Below, piece after piece: positions 1-8,376 of a stretch of 21,688 nt of DNA. Where the stretch lies: NCBI GenBank assembly GCA_946480965.1, contig CAMLMI010000033.1:1-21688 (forward strand). The letters run 5' to 3'. The stretch's first letter is position 1; each line of letters starts with the position of its first letter. A model generated the notes under the pieces. It saw only the letters and a list, made by a program, of their open reading frames with translations. It had not been told where the DNA came from and made no database searches. The translations under genes and the position numbers were made by a program. Source of the DNA: an uncultured Verrucomicrobiales bacterium. Its GTDB lineage: Bacteria; Verrucomicrobiota; Verrucomicrobiae; Limisphaerales; CANJSG01.

Positions 1-1245
1 TACGAGCTGAAGACCGCTTTCAGCCTCCACGCCTATCTCTGCTCCGAGCACATGCTGGCGTTGCGCGCCCGCATTGGCGAAATGCGCGAACCGCCCCTCG
101 GACTCGAAGTCGTGCCATCGGAACCGTTGGCCGTTTTCTTCGACGAAATTCTCGCGGCTCCCGACACCCCTTCGCTCCTCCTCGGCCTCTACGAAAAGGC
201 CGTCCCTGCGCTCGACGCCGCCCTCGCCCGGCACCAAGCCGACACCAATCCCCTGGCCGATGCCCCCACGGTGCGCGTGCTGCGTTTCGCCCGGCTGGAA
301 CTGGCGGACCTGCTCAAATTCGGAGCCCAAGCCGTGGCCTCGTTGGTGGACGAGAAAGCCCGCGCTCGCCACGCCGACTCGCTCACGTTGCTAGGCCGAT
401 GCCTCGCCGCCGCCGGTGGCTTGGATGGCTCGGACGAACCTTCAGCCACTCCGTTGGTTCGCCTCCATTCCGCGCGGCCCTACGCCTACGATCCCAAACC
501 GCAGCGCGACGAACGCTTCGCCGATCTTTGGAACCAAGGCGTGAACGCCGAGACCTTCCTGCACGATCCGGAAATGCCCGCGAAGGCCAAGACCTTGATG
601 CTCTACTTCCGCCGCATCCGGGAGATCGACGTGCCGGAGATGATGGCCAGCATCGTCGCGCAGACCCCGGGCAAACCCGCCGCCTACTACCGCGACATGT
701 CGCGTCAGGTCTGGGATGAGGCGCGGCACGCCTTGATGGGCGAGGTAGGCTTCGTCTCGCAGGGCATCGACTGGCGGCTGGCGCGCATCACCTGGAACTG
801 GTCCTACCGGCTGAACACCGAGTGTTCCCCCATCGAGCGCCACGCCGTGCTCTACTTCATCGAACAGGGTCTGATGGGCCGGAACGGCAAACGCTACGAG
901 ATGGAGGTCGGCGACGAGTCGGGCGATCCCTTGGCCGCTCTCTTCCAAGACTACGACTGGGCCGACGAAGTGCTCCACGCCCGCATCGGCCGCGACTGGT
1001 ATGTCTCCGCCATCGGCGACTCCACGAAGGCCATCGCCTACGGCGACGAATGCTGGTCCAAGATCACCGGCAACTGGCGAGCGGTCCTCGAAGACGGCCT
1101 GACCCGTCACGAGAACTGGTGGCCCGAACTCTACCGCGCCGCCTGCCGGAGCTGGGGCGTGGAACCCGATCCCAAAGTCCTCGCCTACAACCAGAGCTAC
1201 GAAGGCAAACGCGCCGACCTGAAGGCCGTTTCGTTCTCCGGCTGA
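1..1245 (+). CDS. Ferritin-like (di-iron) protein, 5' end cut by the window
   Basis: The frame is open from base 1, so the gene starts upstream and 414 residues are visible. The in-frame ATG at 52 falls inside a conserved-looking helical stretch and is probably not the true start. Numbering from the first visible codon, the ligand pattern of a four-helix di-iron protein can be read: Glu213 (IDVPEMMAS), Glu240 and His243 (WDEARHALMGE), Glu288 (LYFIEQGLMG), Glu323 and His326 (DEVLHARIG). The order E, ExxH, E, ExxH is typical of ferritin-like oxidases and oxygenases. The family is otherwise not recognised and the substrate is unknown; an uncharacterised ferritin-like family similar to DUF455 is possible. 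No signal peptide can be judged because the N-terminus is missing. The next gene starts 14 bp after the stop on the same strand, which suggests co-transcription and perhaps a shared pathway. Confidence 0.8.
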   Translation, partial: YELKTAFSLHAYLCSEHMLALRARIGEMREPPLGLEVVPSEPLAVFFDEILAAPDTPSLLLGLYEKAVPALDAALARHQADTNPLADAPTVRVLRFARLELADLLKFGAQAVASLVDEKARARHADSLTLLGRCLAAAGGLDGSDEPSATPLVRLHSARPYAYDPKPQRDERFADLWNQGVNAETFLHDPEMPAKAKTLMLYFRRIREIDVPEMMASIVAQTPGKPAAYYRDMSRQVWDEARHALMGEVGFVSQGIDWRLARITWNWSYRLNTECSPIERHAVLYFIEQGLMGRNGKRYEMEVGDESGDPLAALFQDYDWADEVLHARIGRDWYVSAIGDSTKAIAYGDECWSKITGNWRAVLEDGLTRHENWWPELYRAACRSWGVEPDPKVLAYNQSYEGKRADLKAVSFSG

Positions 1246-1259
1246 TCCATCGTCCCGCG

Positions 1260-2081
1260 ATGAAGCTGAAACTCATCCGCCATCTCTGGGGCGTGACCGG
1301 TTCGTGGGAAGAAACGTTTCCCCGGTTCGCCGAGCTCGGCTTCACCGGCATCGAAGCGCCATTGCCCGCCAAGCCCGACGAGCGCCGTTTCCGGAAGCTG
1401 CTCGATCAACACGGCTTCGCCTACATCCCGCAGATCTTCTCCGCCGGAGCCGACGCGGCGGAACACGCGCGTTCCTTCACCGAACAGCTCCACGCCGCAG
1501 CCGACTGGGCTCCGCTCCTGGTCAACGCCCATAGCGGCCTCGACGCCTGGGACGACGTGGAATCTTGCCGTTACTTCGAGGCAGCCTTGGAGGCCGAGTT
1601 GGCGAGTGGCACGCCCGTCGCCCATGAAACCCATCGGGGCCGCATCCTCTTCAATCCCTGGGTCACGGTGCGGATGCTCGACCGCTTCCCGGACCTCCGC
1701 CTCTGCTGCGACTTCAGCCATTGGGTCTGTGTGGCCGAGCGGTTGCTCGACGACCAGATGGAAGCCATCGCCAAGGCGGCGGAACACTGCATCCATCTCC
1801 ACGCCCGTGTGGGCCACGAACAAGGTCCGCAAGTGTCCGACCCGCGCGCGCCAGAATACGCCCCGCACCTCGCGGCCCACGAACGCTGGTGGCGGACCGT
1901 CTGGACCGCCCAGCTCCGGCACGGCGACAAGGCCACGACGCTGACGCCCGAGTTTGGCCCGCCGGGCTATCTCCAAACCCTGCCCCACACCCGGATGCCC
2001 GTGGCCGACCTGTGGGAGACCTGCCATTGGCAAGCCGCCCGGCAGGCCGACCAGTTCGCGGCCTGGAAAAAGGCGCTCTGA
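1260..2081 (+). CDS. Sugar phosphate isomerase/epimerase-like TIM-barrel protein
   Basis: This 273-residue protein belongs to the xylose isomerase-like TIM-barrel (AP endonuclease family 2) superfamily, whose members isomerise or epimerise sugars and related polyols with a divalent metal. Likely metal and catalytic residues lie at the expected strand ends: His91 (VNAHSG), Glu123 (AHETHRGR), Asp151 and His154 (CDFSHW), His181 (HLHARVGHE) and Glu231 (TPEFGPPGY). The ATG at 1260 is chosen because the fold begins straight after it (MKLKLIRHLWG); the open frame reaches further upstream only inside the previous gene. There is no signal peptide, so it should be cytoplasmic. There is no obvious Shine-Dalgarno sequence. 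It follows the ferritin-like gene by 14 bp, and the two probably form an operon. The substrate cannot be named from sequence. Confidence 0.85.
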   Translation: MKLKLIRHLWGVTGSWEETFPRFAELGFTGIEAPLPAKPDERRFRKLLDQHGFAYIPQIFSAGADAAEHARSFTEQLHAAADWAPLLVNAHSGLDAWDDVESCRYFEAALEAELASGTPVAHETHRGRILFNPWVTVRMLDRFPDLRLCCDFSHWVCVAERLLDDQMEAIAKAAEHCIHLHARVGHEQGPQVSDPRAPEYAPHLAAHERWWRTVWTAQLRHGDKATTLTPEFGPPGYLQTLPHTRMPVADLWETCHWQAARQADQFAAWKKAL

Positions 2082-2163
2082 CCCTGGCCGAGCCCAACCA
2101 GCGGAGCCCGACAAAACAGTTGCCTCCGGACCGGAAGATGGAGCAGCTTTTCCACCCCTCGGC

Positions 2164-2251
2164 GGAGAGATGGCTGAGTGGTTTAAGGCACACGCCTGGA
2201 AAGCGTGCGTAGGTAACACTACCGGGGGTTCGAATCCCCCTCTCTCCGCCA
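2164..2251 (+). tRNA. tRNA-Ser (anticodon GGA)
   Basis: This is a complete type II tRNA. The acceptor arm is GGAGAGA (2164-2170) pairing with TCTCTCC (2241-2247), then discriminator G2248 and an encoded CCA (2249-2251). The anticodon stem CACGC/GCGTG (2191-2195, 2203-2207) encloses the loop CTGGAAA, with anticodon GGA at 2198-2200 reading UCC and UCU serine codons. A long variable arm (stem GTAG/CTAC) is present as expected for tRNA-Ser. The T arm is GGGGG TTCGAAT CCCCC. It sits alone between two protein genes on the same strand, and no second copy of its 3' end (which would mark an integrated element) was seen in the window. Confidence 0.98.
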
Positions 2252-2381
2252 CTTGGTTCCCACCCTTCCAAACAACCAGCTTCGTTGCCCCGAGCGATGC
2301 CCGGCGGGCACGGATCGATGGTTGCCCGGGACAGCGCACTGGCCGAGGGCCGAGCCGGCCGGCAATCTCCGCCCCGTTTCC

Positions 2382-3788
2382 ATGAAAGCCACGTTGCTCG
2401 CCATTCTCACCGGGTTCTTTCTCGTCGGCTGCGCTTCGTCGAAGCCCGACGCCGCTTCGCGCCCGCCGAACATCGTCCTCATCTTCTGCGACGATCTCGG
2501 TTACGGGGATGTGGGCTGCTACGGTTCGAAGATTCCCACGCCGAACATCGACCGGATGGCGCGGGAAGGCGTGCGCTTCACCGATTTCTACGTCGGCCAA
2601 GCGGTCTGTTCCGCGTCGCGGGCGGCGTTGATGACGGGCTGTTATCCGGCTCGGGTCGGAATCCAGGGCGCGCTGGGGCCGAGGTCGAAGATCGGCTTGA
2701 ACCCGGCGGAATGGACGATGGCCGAGGCGTTGAAATCGCGCGGCTACGCCACCGCCATCCACGGCAAGTGGCACTTGGGCGACGCGCCCGAATTCCTGCC
2801 CACGCGGCACGGTTTCGACGAGTGGTTCGGCCTGCCCTACTCGAACGACATGTGGCCGAACCATCCCACGGACCGGAGCTACCCACCGTTGCCCCTCTAT
2901 GTCAACGAGACCGTCGTCCAGCTCATGCCCGACCAGTCGCTCCTCACGAAGCAATGCACCGAACGGGCGGTGCGTTTCATCGAACGAAACCAAGATCGGC
3001 CCTTCTTCCTCTACGTGCCGCACCCGATGCCGCATGTGCCGCTCTTCGCGTCGAAGGAGTTCGAGGGCCGCACCGGCCAAGGGCTCTACGCGGACGTCAT
3101 CGCGGAGATCGACTGGTCCGTGGGCGAGATCCTCGCGGCGCTGAAACAGCACGGGCTCGACGACGATACGCTCGTGGTCTTCACCTCCGACAACGGCCCT
3201 TGGCAGGTCTTCGGCAACCACGCCGGGCAAACGGGCGGTTTGCGCGAGAGCAAGGGCACGAGCTTCGAGGGCGGCGTGCGGGTGCCGTTCATCGCGCGTT
3301 GGCCGAAGCAGATTCCCGCCGGCCGGGTGCAGCGTGAATTCGCCGGGACCATCGACCTGCTGCCCACGTTCGCCGCGTTCGCGGGAGCGGATCTGCCACA
3401 GGACCGGAAGATCGACGGAGCCGACATCGCCTCCCTGCTTCGTGCCCGGCGCGGCGCGACCCAACCCCGCGAAGCCCAGATCATCCACTACGGCCGCCAT
3501 CTCGACGCGGTCCGCAGCGGCGAGTGGAAGCTGCATCTGGCCCACGACTACCGGACCATCGCCAGCACCGGCAACGACGGGGCGATGGGCCGCTACGGCA
3601 GCGCCCGCATTGGCTCCAGCCTGTTCAACCTGCGAACCGATCCCGGCGAAACCCGCGATGTTTCCGCCCAGCATCCCGACGTGGTGGAGCGTCTGCGGAA
3701 GATCGCGGAAGCCGCGCGCGACGATCTCGGCGACACGCAGCCGAACCGTGAGGGTCGGGGCGTGCGGTCGCCGGGCCGGGTGCCGTAG
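2382..3788 (+). CDS. Lipoprotein sulfatase (type I, formylglycine-dependent)
   Basis: This 468-residue alkaline-phosphatase-fold sulfatase hydrolyses sulfate esters, by family most often on carbohydrates. The N-terminus has a lipoprotein signal with lipobox LVGC (Cys17), so it is probably anchored in the cell envelope. The FDDLGYGD-type metal-binding segment carries Asp37 and Asp38. The maturation motif is CSASR (residues 76-80): Cys76 would be converted to formylglycine, with Ala in place of the more usual Pro. HGKWHLGD (His127, Lys129, His131) and FTSDNG (Asp270, Asn271) complete the active site, with Lys291 following. The ATG at 2382 is chosen because it gives the clean signal peptide; the frame is open back to 2253, next to the tRNA. 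The neighbouring propeller kinase may sense the same substrate. No sulfatase-maturating enzyme is in the window. The exact sulfate-ester substrate is not predictable. Confidence 0.93.
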   Translation: MKATLLAILTGFFLVGCASSKPDAASRPPNIVLIFCDDLGYGDVGCYGSKIPTPNIDRMAREGVRFTDFYVGQAVCSASRAALMTGCYPARVGIQGALGPRSKIGLNPAEWTMAEALKSRGYATAIHGKWHLGDAPEFLPTRHGFDEWFGLPYSNDMWPNHPTDRSYPPLPLYVNETVVQLMPDQSLLTKQCTERAVRFIERNQDRPFFLYVPHPMPHVPLFASKEFEGRTGQGLYADVIAEIDWSVGEILAALKQHGLDDDTLVVFTSDNGPWQVFGNHAGQTGGLRESKGTSFEGGVRVPFIARWPKQIPAGRVQREFAGTIDLLPTFAAFAGADLPQDRKIDGADIASLLRARRGATQPREAQIIHYGRHLDAVRSGEWKLHLAHDYRTIASTGNDGAMGRYGSARIGSSLFNLRTDPGETRDVSAQHPDVVERLRKIAEAARDDLGDTQPNREGRGVRSPGRVP

Positions 3789-3789
3789 G

Positions 3790-3880
3790 CCGACGCATCC
3801 CGGAGGCACCGGTGTTTTGCCCGTGCGGTCGGTGCTGCCGGGTCTTCCGGCGCACCGGGCCGTGCGTCGGAAGACGCCGG
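3790..3880. other. Strong intergenic hairpin(s) between sulfatase and sensor kinase
   Basis: Bases 3842-3855 and 3862-3875 form a 14-bp inverted repeat with one mismatch (a G-U pair in RNA) around the 6-nt loop CGGGCC. A CCGG/CCGG pair extends the stem to 3838-3880 with one bulge. An alternative pairing exists: CCGACGCA (3790-3797) with TGCGTCGG (3863-3870). No T tract follows on either strand, so it is not a classical intrinsic terminator. It could act as an RNA 3'-end stabiliser, a factor-assisted terminator, or be a REP-like element. The rest of the 3789-4006 gap shows no ORF or clear promoter. Confidence 0.55.
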
Positions 3881-4006
3881 AACGGTGGTCAGATTGGCCT
3901 AGACTTCGCCGTCCGCCGGGGCTGACTTTCGGGACTGAACATTCCCGGAACTTCCACGCCGCCTTTTCCCGTTCTGCCGTTCCTCGGCGACTTCCGGCGA
4001 ATCCGC

Positions 4007-7000
4007 ATGAACGCGCAGCAGCAGCCCCATGGAAACGCGGCCTTCCAGTTCTGGATCGTCGTCGGCCTCGCGCTGTTCCTCGCGGGTCGCGGCGCAGCGG
4101 CGGAGCCCTACCGGCCGGCGTTCAGCGATCCGCTGGAGGAGCCGTGGCGCTGGCGGTCGTTCCCGGAGCTGAGCGGCCTGGGCGCGCAGTGCCTGGCGGA
4201 AGCGGCCGACGGCTCGATCTGGTTCGGCACGGTGGACGGAGCCTGGAGCTATGACGGGTTCGACTGGGCGTCCCATTCCACGCTCGAAGGGCTGTCCGGC
4301 GGCGTGGCCACGTTTTGCCGCGCAAGCGACGGCACGCTCCACGCCGGGGGCCGGTGGGGCATCCGGCGGCTGGAAGGGACGAACTGGTCGCGGGCCTTTC
4401 CGCCGCAGGGGCGGAGCTTCGGCGAGGTCCGCAGGCTCCTGGCCGGACGCGACGGGTCTGTATGGGCGGCCACGTCCTGGGGCGCGCTGCGGCTGAAGCA
4501 CGGCCAGGCGACGCTCTTCACCGAGGGCGACACGGCCCTGCGCCTGGCGGCGGACACGACCGGGCTTTTCGCCGCCGTCCACACAATGCCCGCGCCGGTG
4601 CTGGAGGAGCTGCGGAACGGGGCCGCTCCGCCCCGAAGGCACGACCTGGCGGACATCGGCGAGGACCCGTCCGGCCGCGTCTGGCTGGCGACGACGTCCG
4701 GGGAAGTTCTCTCGTTCCGGCCCGAGACCGCGCCCGGCGGGGGCGAATGGACGCTGCACAACGAGGCGGACGGCATGGCGTGCGGCCGCGACCCGTCGCT
4801 GCTGGCGCTGCGCGACGGAACGGTCTGGGTCACGTATGGAGCCTCCTCGGGCCACGCCAACCTCTTCGGCGACGGCGTCTGGCGGGCGATCCGGCTGGAG
4901 GACCTCGGAATGCCCGGGGACTGCGGCCATCTGATCCAGACGCGGGACGGAGCGGTGTGGTTCTCCGGCCGTTATGTCATCGGCGTGCACCGGGACGGCG
5001 TCTGGCGCGCCTACCGGAAACCGGAGTTCCCCATCCCGAGCGCGCGCAACAGCCTGCTGGAATCGTCCGACGGCGCCCTCTGGATCGCCGGCCCGGACAC
5101 CGAGGTGCAGCGCATCGACCACCTGACCCCGCGTTGGGAGACCTTCAGGGACCTGAACTTCCACTGGGAAAGCCCGGCAGGGTCCAAGTGGTTCCTGCAC
5201 CGTGACGGTTCGGTGGTGGTGCACGAAGGGGGAAGCTGGACGCGGCACGGAACGGAGGACGGCGTGATCGACACGCCGGTGCTGCTGCTGGGCACGCGGC
5301 GCGGCGCGGTCTGGGCGGCGGGCAGCCACGGCCACACGGCGGCCACGGCGCGTTTCGCCGACGGGCGCTGGACCCGGTTCATCCACGGCGAGTTCTCCTG
5401 GGGCGTGGAGTGGCGGAACGCGCTGGAGTCCTCGGACGGATCGGTCTGGTTCGCCGCCGCCGTGGATTCGTCCGGCCCCAAGGAACACCGCGTCGGCCTG
5501 CTCCGGTTCCACAACGGCGTCTGGCACCACCACCATCAGCCGGGACGCGCGCCGAGCGGAGGCGGCGACCCGAATCCCGCGATCCTGCTCCCGGCCACCC
5601 AAAGGCCCGAGCCGGTGGGCAAGTTCCTCAGCCTGGGCGAATCGCCGGACGGAAAGATCTGGGCCGGCCGCAATCTCGTCGTTTTCCATGACGGCCAGAA
5701 ATGGAGCACCTTCGCCCCCGCGCCGGAGCTTCGCCTCGGCGTCGTCGAGACGATGTTCACCGACCGGGCGACGAACCTGTGGATCGGCACCCGCCAGTTC
5801 GGCGCGACCCGTTTCGACGGCCGCGCATGGCACCGGTTCCAGGGCAAGGACAGCCTGGTGGCCAATTCCGTGCGCTCCCTCGCGCAGACGGCGGACGGCA
5901 CGGTCTGGGCCGCCACGGACCGGGGGGCCAGCCGGTTCGACGGCCACGGTTGGACGGCGGACCTGTTGCCGGCGCAACTGGCGGTGCCGCACGACGGCGG
6001 CGCGTTCAAGGCCGACGCCGCAGGCGACCTGTGGATCAACCGATTCCCCCCCGAATGGACCCGTCGGGCCTGGCCGAAGGCGACGCCGAGCGCGGTGGCC
6101 AAGGGCGGCTTCTGGACCGTGCGCCACCGCTTCCGTGGAATCCCGCCGGAGACGCGGATCATCTCCGGACCGAAGGAGGTCTCCCATCACGGCAACCTCG
6201 CCGTGCATTGGAGCGGCGCGACGCCCTGGCGGGAACCGGCCGAATCGCGCCTCCGCTTCTCCTACCGGCTGGACGACGGCCCGTGGTCGGAGTTCCTGGA
6301 CACCCCGGGGCATTCGTTCTTCAGCCTGTCACCGGGGCCGCACCGGGTGGAGGTGCGGGCGCGGGACCAGGACTTCAACGTGGACCCCACCCCGGCCGTG
6401 CTCGGCTTCACCGTGCTGCCCCCGGTATGGCGGCAAGGATGGTTCGTGCTCCTCATCTGCCTGCTCACCGGAACGGCCGTCGCTCAGACCGTCCGCGTGG
6501 TGCTGGACCGGCGGCGGCTGCGCCGGGCCAACCGAGAGCTGGCCGCCGAGATCGAGGAACGCCAACGGACCCAGGAGGTGATGCGCGCGAGCAACGCGCG
6601 CTACGCCCGCGAGGAATCCGCCCTGATGACGCTGACCCGCGCCTTCGCCCAGCAGCCGCTCGGTGGGGACGGCCTCCTGCGCGAAGTGCTCCAGGTCGCG
6701 GCCGAAACTCTGGAGGTCGATCGCGCCGGGGTCTGGCGCTACGACGCCGGGAGCCGTTCCCTCACGTGCCGGGAACTCCACGTGCGCCGCGGCGGCCCGG
6801 GCCCCGGACCGGCCGCGCTCGAAGGGGGGCAATTCTCCGACTACTTCCGCGCTCTGGAGGAAGGCTCGGTCATCGCCGCGGATGACGCCCGGAACGATCC
6901 ACGCACGGCCGGCTTCACGGAAGCCTACCTGCGCCCGAACGGCATCGGTGCGATGCTCGACGCTCCGATCCACGTCTCCGGCCGCGTCGCCGGGGTGTTC

Positions 7001-8263
7001 TGCGCTGAGCACGTCGGTCCGGCCCGCGCATGGACCGTGGACGAGCAGACCTTCGCCATCGCCGTGGCCAACGTGGTGTCGCTGCTGCTCGCCGAAGAGG
7101 GCCGCCAGGCCGTGGAGGAGCAGCTCCGGCAATCCCAGAAGCTCGAGGCCATCGGCCAGCTCGCCGGCGGCGTGGCCCACGACTTCAACAACATGCTCAC
7201 CGTCGTGATCATGCAGGTGGATCTCGCGGCCATGGACGCGGATCTGCCCCGGCACATCCGCGACGGGCTGGGCGACATCCGCTCCGCCGTCCAGCGCGCC
7301 GCCAACCTCACCCGACAGCTCCTCCTCTTCAGCCGCCGCCAGCCCATGCAACCCAAGGTGCTGGACCTGAACGAAACCGTGACCTCCCTCGCCAAGATGC
7401 TCCAGCGCATCATCGGCGAGGACATCCGCCTCCTGCTCGCCCTCCATCCCGCCCCGCTCCCCGTCCGGGCCGACGGCGGGATGCTCGACCAGGTCCTGAT
7501 GAACCTCGCGGTCAACGCCCGCGACGCCATGCCCGGCGGCGGCAGGCTCGCCTTGGCAACCGCCGAGACCGAGGTGGACGCCGAAACCGCGCGCCGCCAT
7601 CCCGGGGTCTCCCCCGGCCGCTACGCCCGCCTGACCGTGTCGGACACCGGCACGGGCATCTCCCCGGAGAACCTGGAGCGGATCTTCGAGCCCTTCTTCA
7701 CCACCAAGGAGCCGGGCAAGGGCACGGGGCTCGGTCTGGCCACGGTCTTCGGCATCGTCCAACAGCATGGCGGCTGGCTGGAGGTGTCTTCCACCGTGGG
7801 CCGGGGCACGGCCTTCCACGTCTTCCTCCCGCTCGCTCCCTCCGCCATCGGGCCGGAGACCGCCCCCGCCATCCGGACCGTTCCCCGGGGCGGAGGCGAG
7901 ACGCTGCTCGTCGTGGAGGACGAGCTCCCGGTGCGCGCCCTGGCCCGGACCGCGCTGGAACGCGCCGGCTACCGCGTGCTGGAGGCCGCCAACGGCACCG
8001 AGGCCCTCCGCATCTGGGAGGACCGGCACGGCGAGGTGGATCTCCTCCTGGCCGATCTCGTGCTGCCCGGCGGCATGGGCGGAAGCGCCCTGGCCGACCG
8101 TCTCCGCGCCTCGCATCCGGGACTGAAGGTCGTCTTCACCAGCGGCTACAGCTCCGGATTCTCCGGCCGGGAACTCGACGTTTCCGCCCACGAAACCTTC
8201 CTCCAGAAACCCTTCGGCCCGGACCAGCTCCTGGAAACCGTCCGCCAGTGCCTGGACCGCTGA
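4007..8263 (+). CDS. Hybrid sensor histidine kinase: periplasmic propeller, Y_Y_Y, GAF, HisKA/HATPase, receiver
   Basis: This 1418-residue protein is a one-piece two-component system. A signal peptide or membrane anchor (about residues 12-32) leads into a periplasmic propeller (about 50-690) built of repeats marked by DGSIWFGT-, DGTVWAAT- and DGAVWFSG-like motifs. A Y_Y_Y domain follows (about 747-806), then one membrane span (about 810-830), a short coiled-coil linker and a GAF domain (about 868-1030). The HisKA core has the phospho-acceptor His1058 in AGGVAHDFNN. The ATPase domain has its N box (Asn1170), DTGTGI, FEPFFTTK and GKGTGLGL motifs. The C-terminal receiver has the acidic pocket Glu1304/Asp1305, phospho-acceptor Asp1350 (LLADLVLP), Thr1378 and Lys1401. 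No DNA-binding domain follows, unlike the HTCS regulators of Bacteroidetes, so output must pass to another protein or the receiver may be a phosphate sink. The adjacent sulfatase suggests, but does not prove, a glycan-derived ligand. The ATG at 4007 gives the signal sequence directly. Confidence 0.93.
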   Translation: MNAQQQPHGNAAFQFWIVVGLALFLAGRGAAAEPYRPAFSDPLEEPWRWRSFPELSGLGAQCLAEAADGSIWFGTVDGAWSYDGFDWASHSTLEGLSGGVATFCRASDGTLHAGGRWGIRRLEGTNWSRAFPPQGRSFGEVRRLLAGRDGSVWAATSWGALRLKHGQATLFTEGDTALRLAADTTGLFAAVHTMPAPVLEELRNGAAPPRRHDLADIGEDPSGRVWLATTSGEVLSFRPETAPGGGEWTLHNEADGMACGRDPSLLALRDGTVWVTYGASSGHANLFGDGVWRAIRLEDLGMPGDCGHLIQTRDGAVWFSGRYVIGVHRDGVWRAYRKPEFPIPSARNSLLESSDGALWIAGPDTEVQRIDHLTPRWETFRDLNFHWESPAGSKWFLHRDGSVVVHEGGSWTRHGTEDGVIDTPVLLLGTRRGAVWAAGSHGHTAATARFADGRWTRFIHGEFSWGVEWRNALESSDGSVWFAAAVDSSGPKEHRVGLLRFHNGVWHHHHQPGRAPSGGGDPNPAILLPATQRPEPVGKFLSLGESPDGKIWAGRNLVVFHDGQKWSTFAPAPELRLGVVETMFTDRATNLWIGTRQFGATRFDGRAWHRFQGKDSLVANSVRSLAQTADGTVWAATDRGASRFDGHGWTADLLPAQLAVPHDGGAFKADAAGDLWINRFPPEWTRRAWPKATPSAVAKGGFWTVRHRFRGIPPETRIISGPKEVSHHGNLAVHWSGATPWREPAESRLRFSYRLDDGPWSEFLDTPGHSFFSLSPGPHRVEVRARDQDFNVDPTPAVLGFTVLPPVWRQGWFVLLICLLTGTAVAQTVRVVLDRRRLRRANRELAAEIEERQRTQEVMRASNARYAREESALMTLTRAFAQQPLGGDGLLREVLQVAAETLEVDRAGVWRYDAGSRSLTCRELHVRRGGPGPGPAALEGGQFSDYFRALEEGSVIAADDARNDPRTAGFTEAYLRPNGIGAMLDAPIHVSGRVAGVFCAEHVGPARAWTVDEQTFAIAVANVVSLLLAEEGRQAVEEQLRQSQKLEAIGQLAGGVAHDFNNMLTVVIMQVDLAAMDADLPRHIRDGLGDIRSAVQRAANLTRQLLLFSRRQPMQPKVLDLNETVTSLAKMLQRIIGEDIRLLLALHPAPLPVRADGGMLDQVLMNLAVNARDAMPGGGRLALATAETEVDAETARRHPGVSPGRYARLTVSDTGTGISPENLERIFEPFFTTKEPGKGTGLGLATVFGIVQQHGGWLEVSSTVGRGTAFHVFLPLAPSAIGPETAPAIRTVPRGGGETLLVVEDELPVRALARTALERAGYRVLEAANGTEALRIWEDRHGEVDLLLADLVLPGGMGGSALADRLRASHPGLKVVFTSGYSSGFSGRELDVSAHETFLQKPFGPDQLLETVRQCLDR

Positions 8264-8376
8264 AACGCCTCCGCCCCGTCCGGTCTGGAATCCTTCGGCG
8301 AGCTTGTAAGTGACCGTCGCCGGGGATGAGCTATCGACAAGCCGTCCGGTTTGAACCGGCGGACTTGATGGCCCAC

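Noticed and set aside
2253..2381. Upstream extension of the sulfatase reading frame
   Set aside because: It begins at the tRNA 3' end and would hide the lipoprotein signal peptide inside the protein; the ATG at 2382 is far more likely.
2164..2381. tRNA-Ser as an attachment site for an integrated element
   Set aside because: No integrase gene and no second copy of the tRNA 3' end were seen; the downstream genes look chromosomal.
1197..3809. 870-codon open frame on the minus strand
   Set aside because: It runs antisense through the TIM-barrel gene, the tRNA and the sulfatase, all well supported. Its translation shows no family motif and has the Arg/Gly/Pro-rich look of a GC-rich shadow frame.
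3899..8191. Two long minus-strand open frames opposite the sensor kinase, 3899-6313 and 6329-8191
   Set aside because: Both mirror the kinase reading frame, have no motifs and no plausible start signals.
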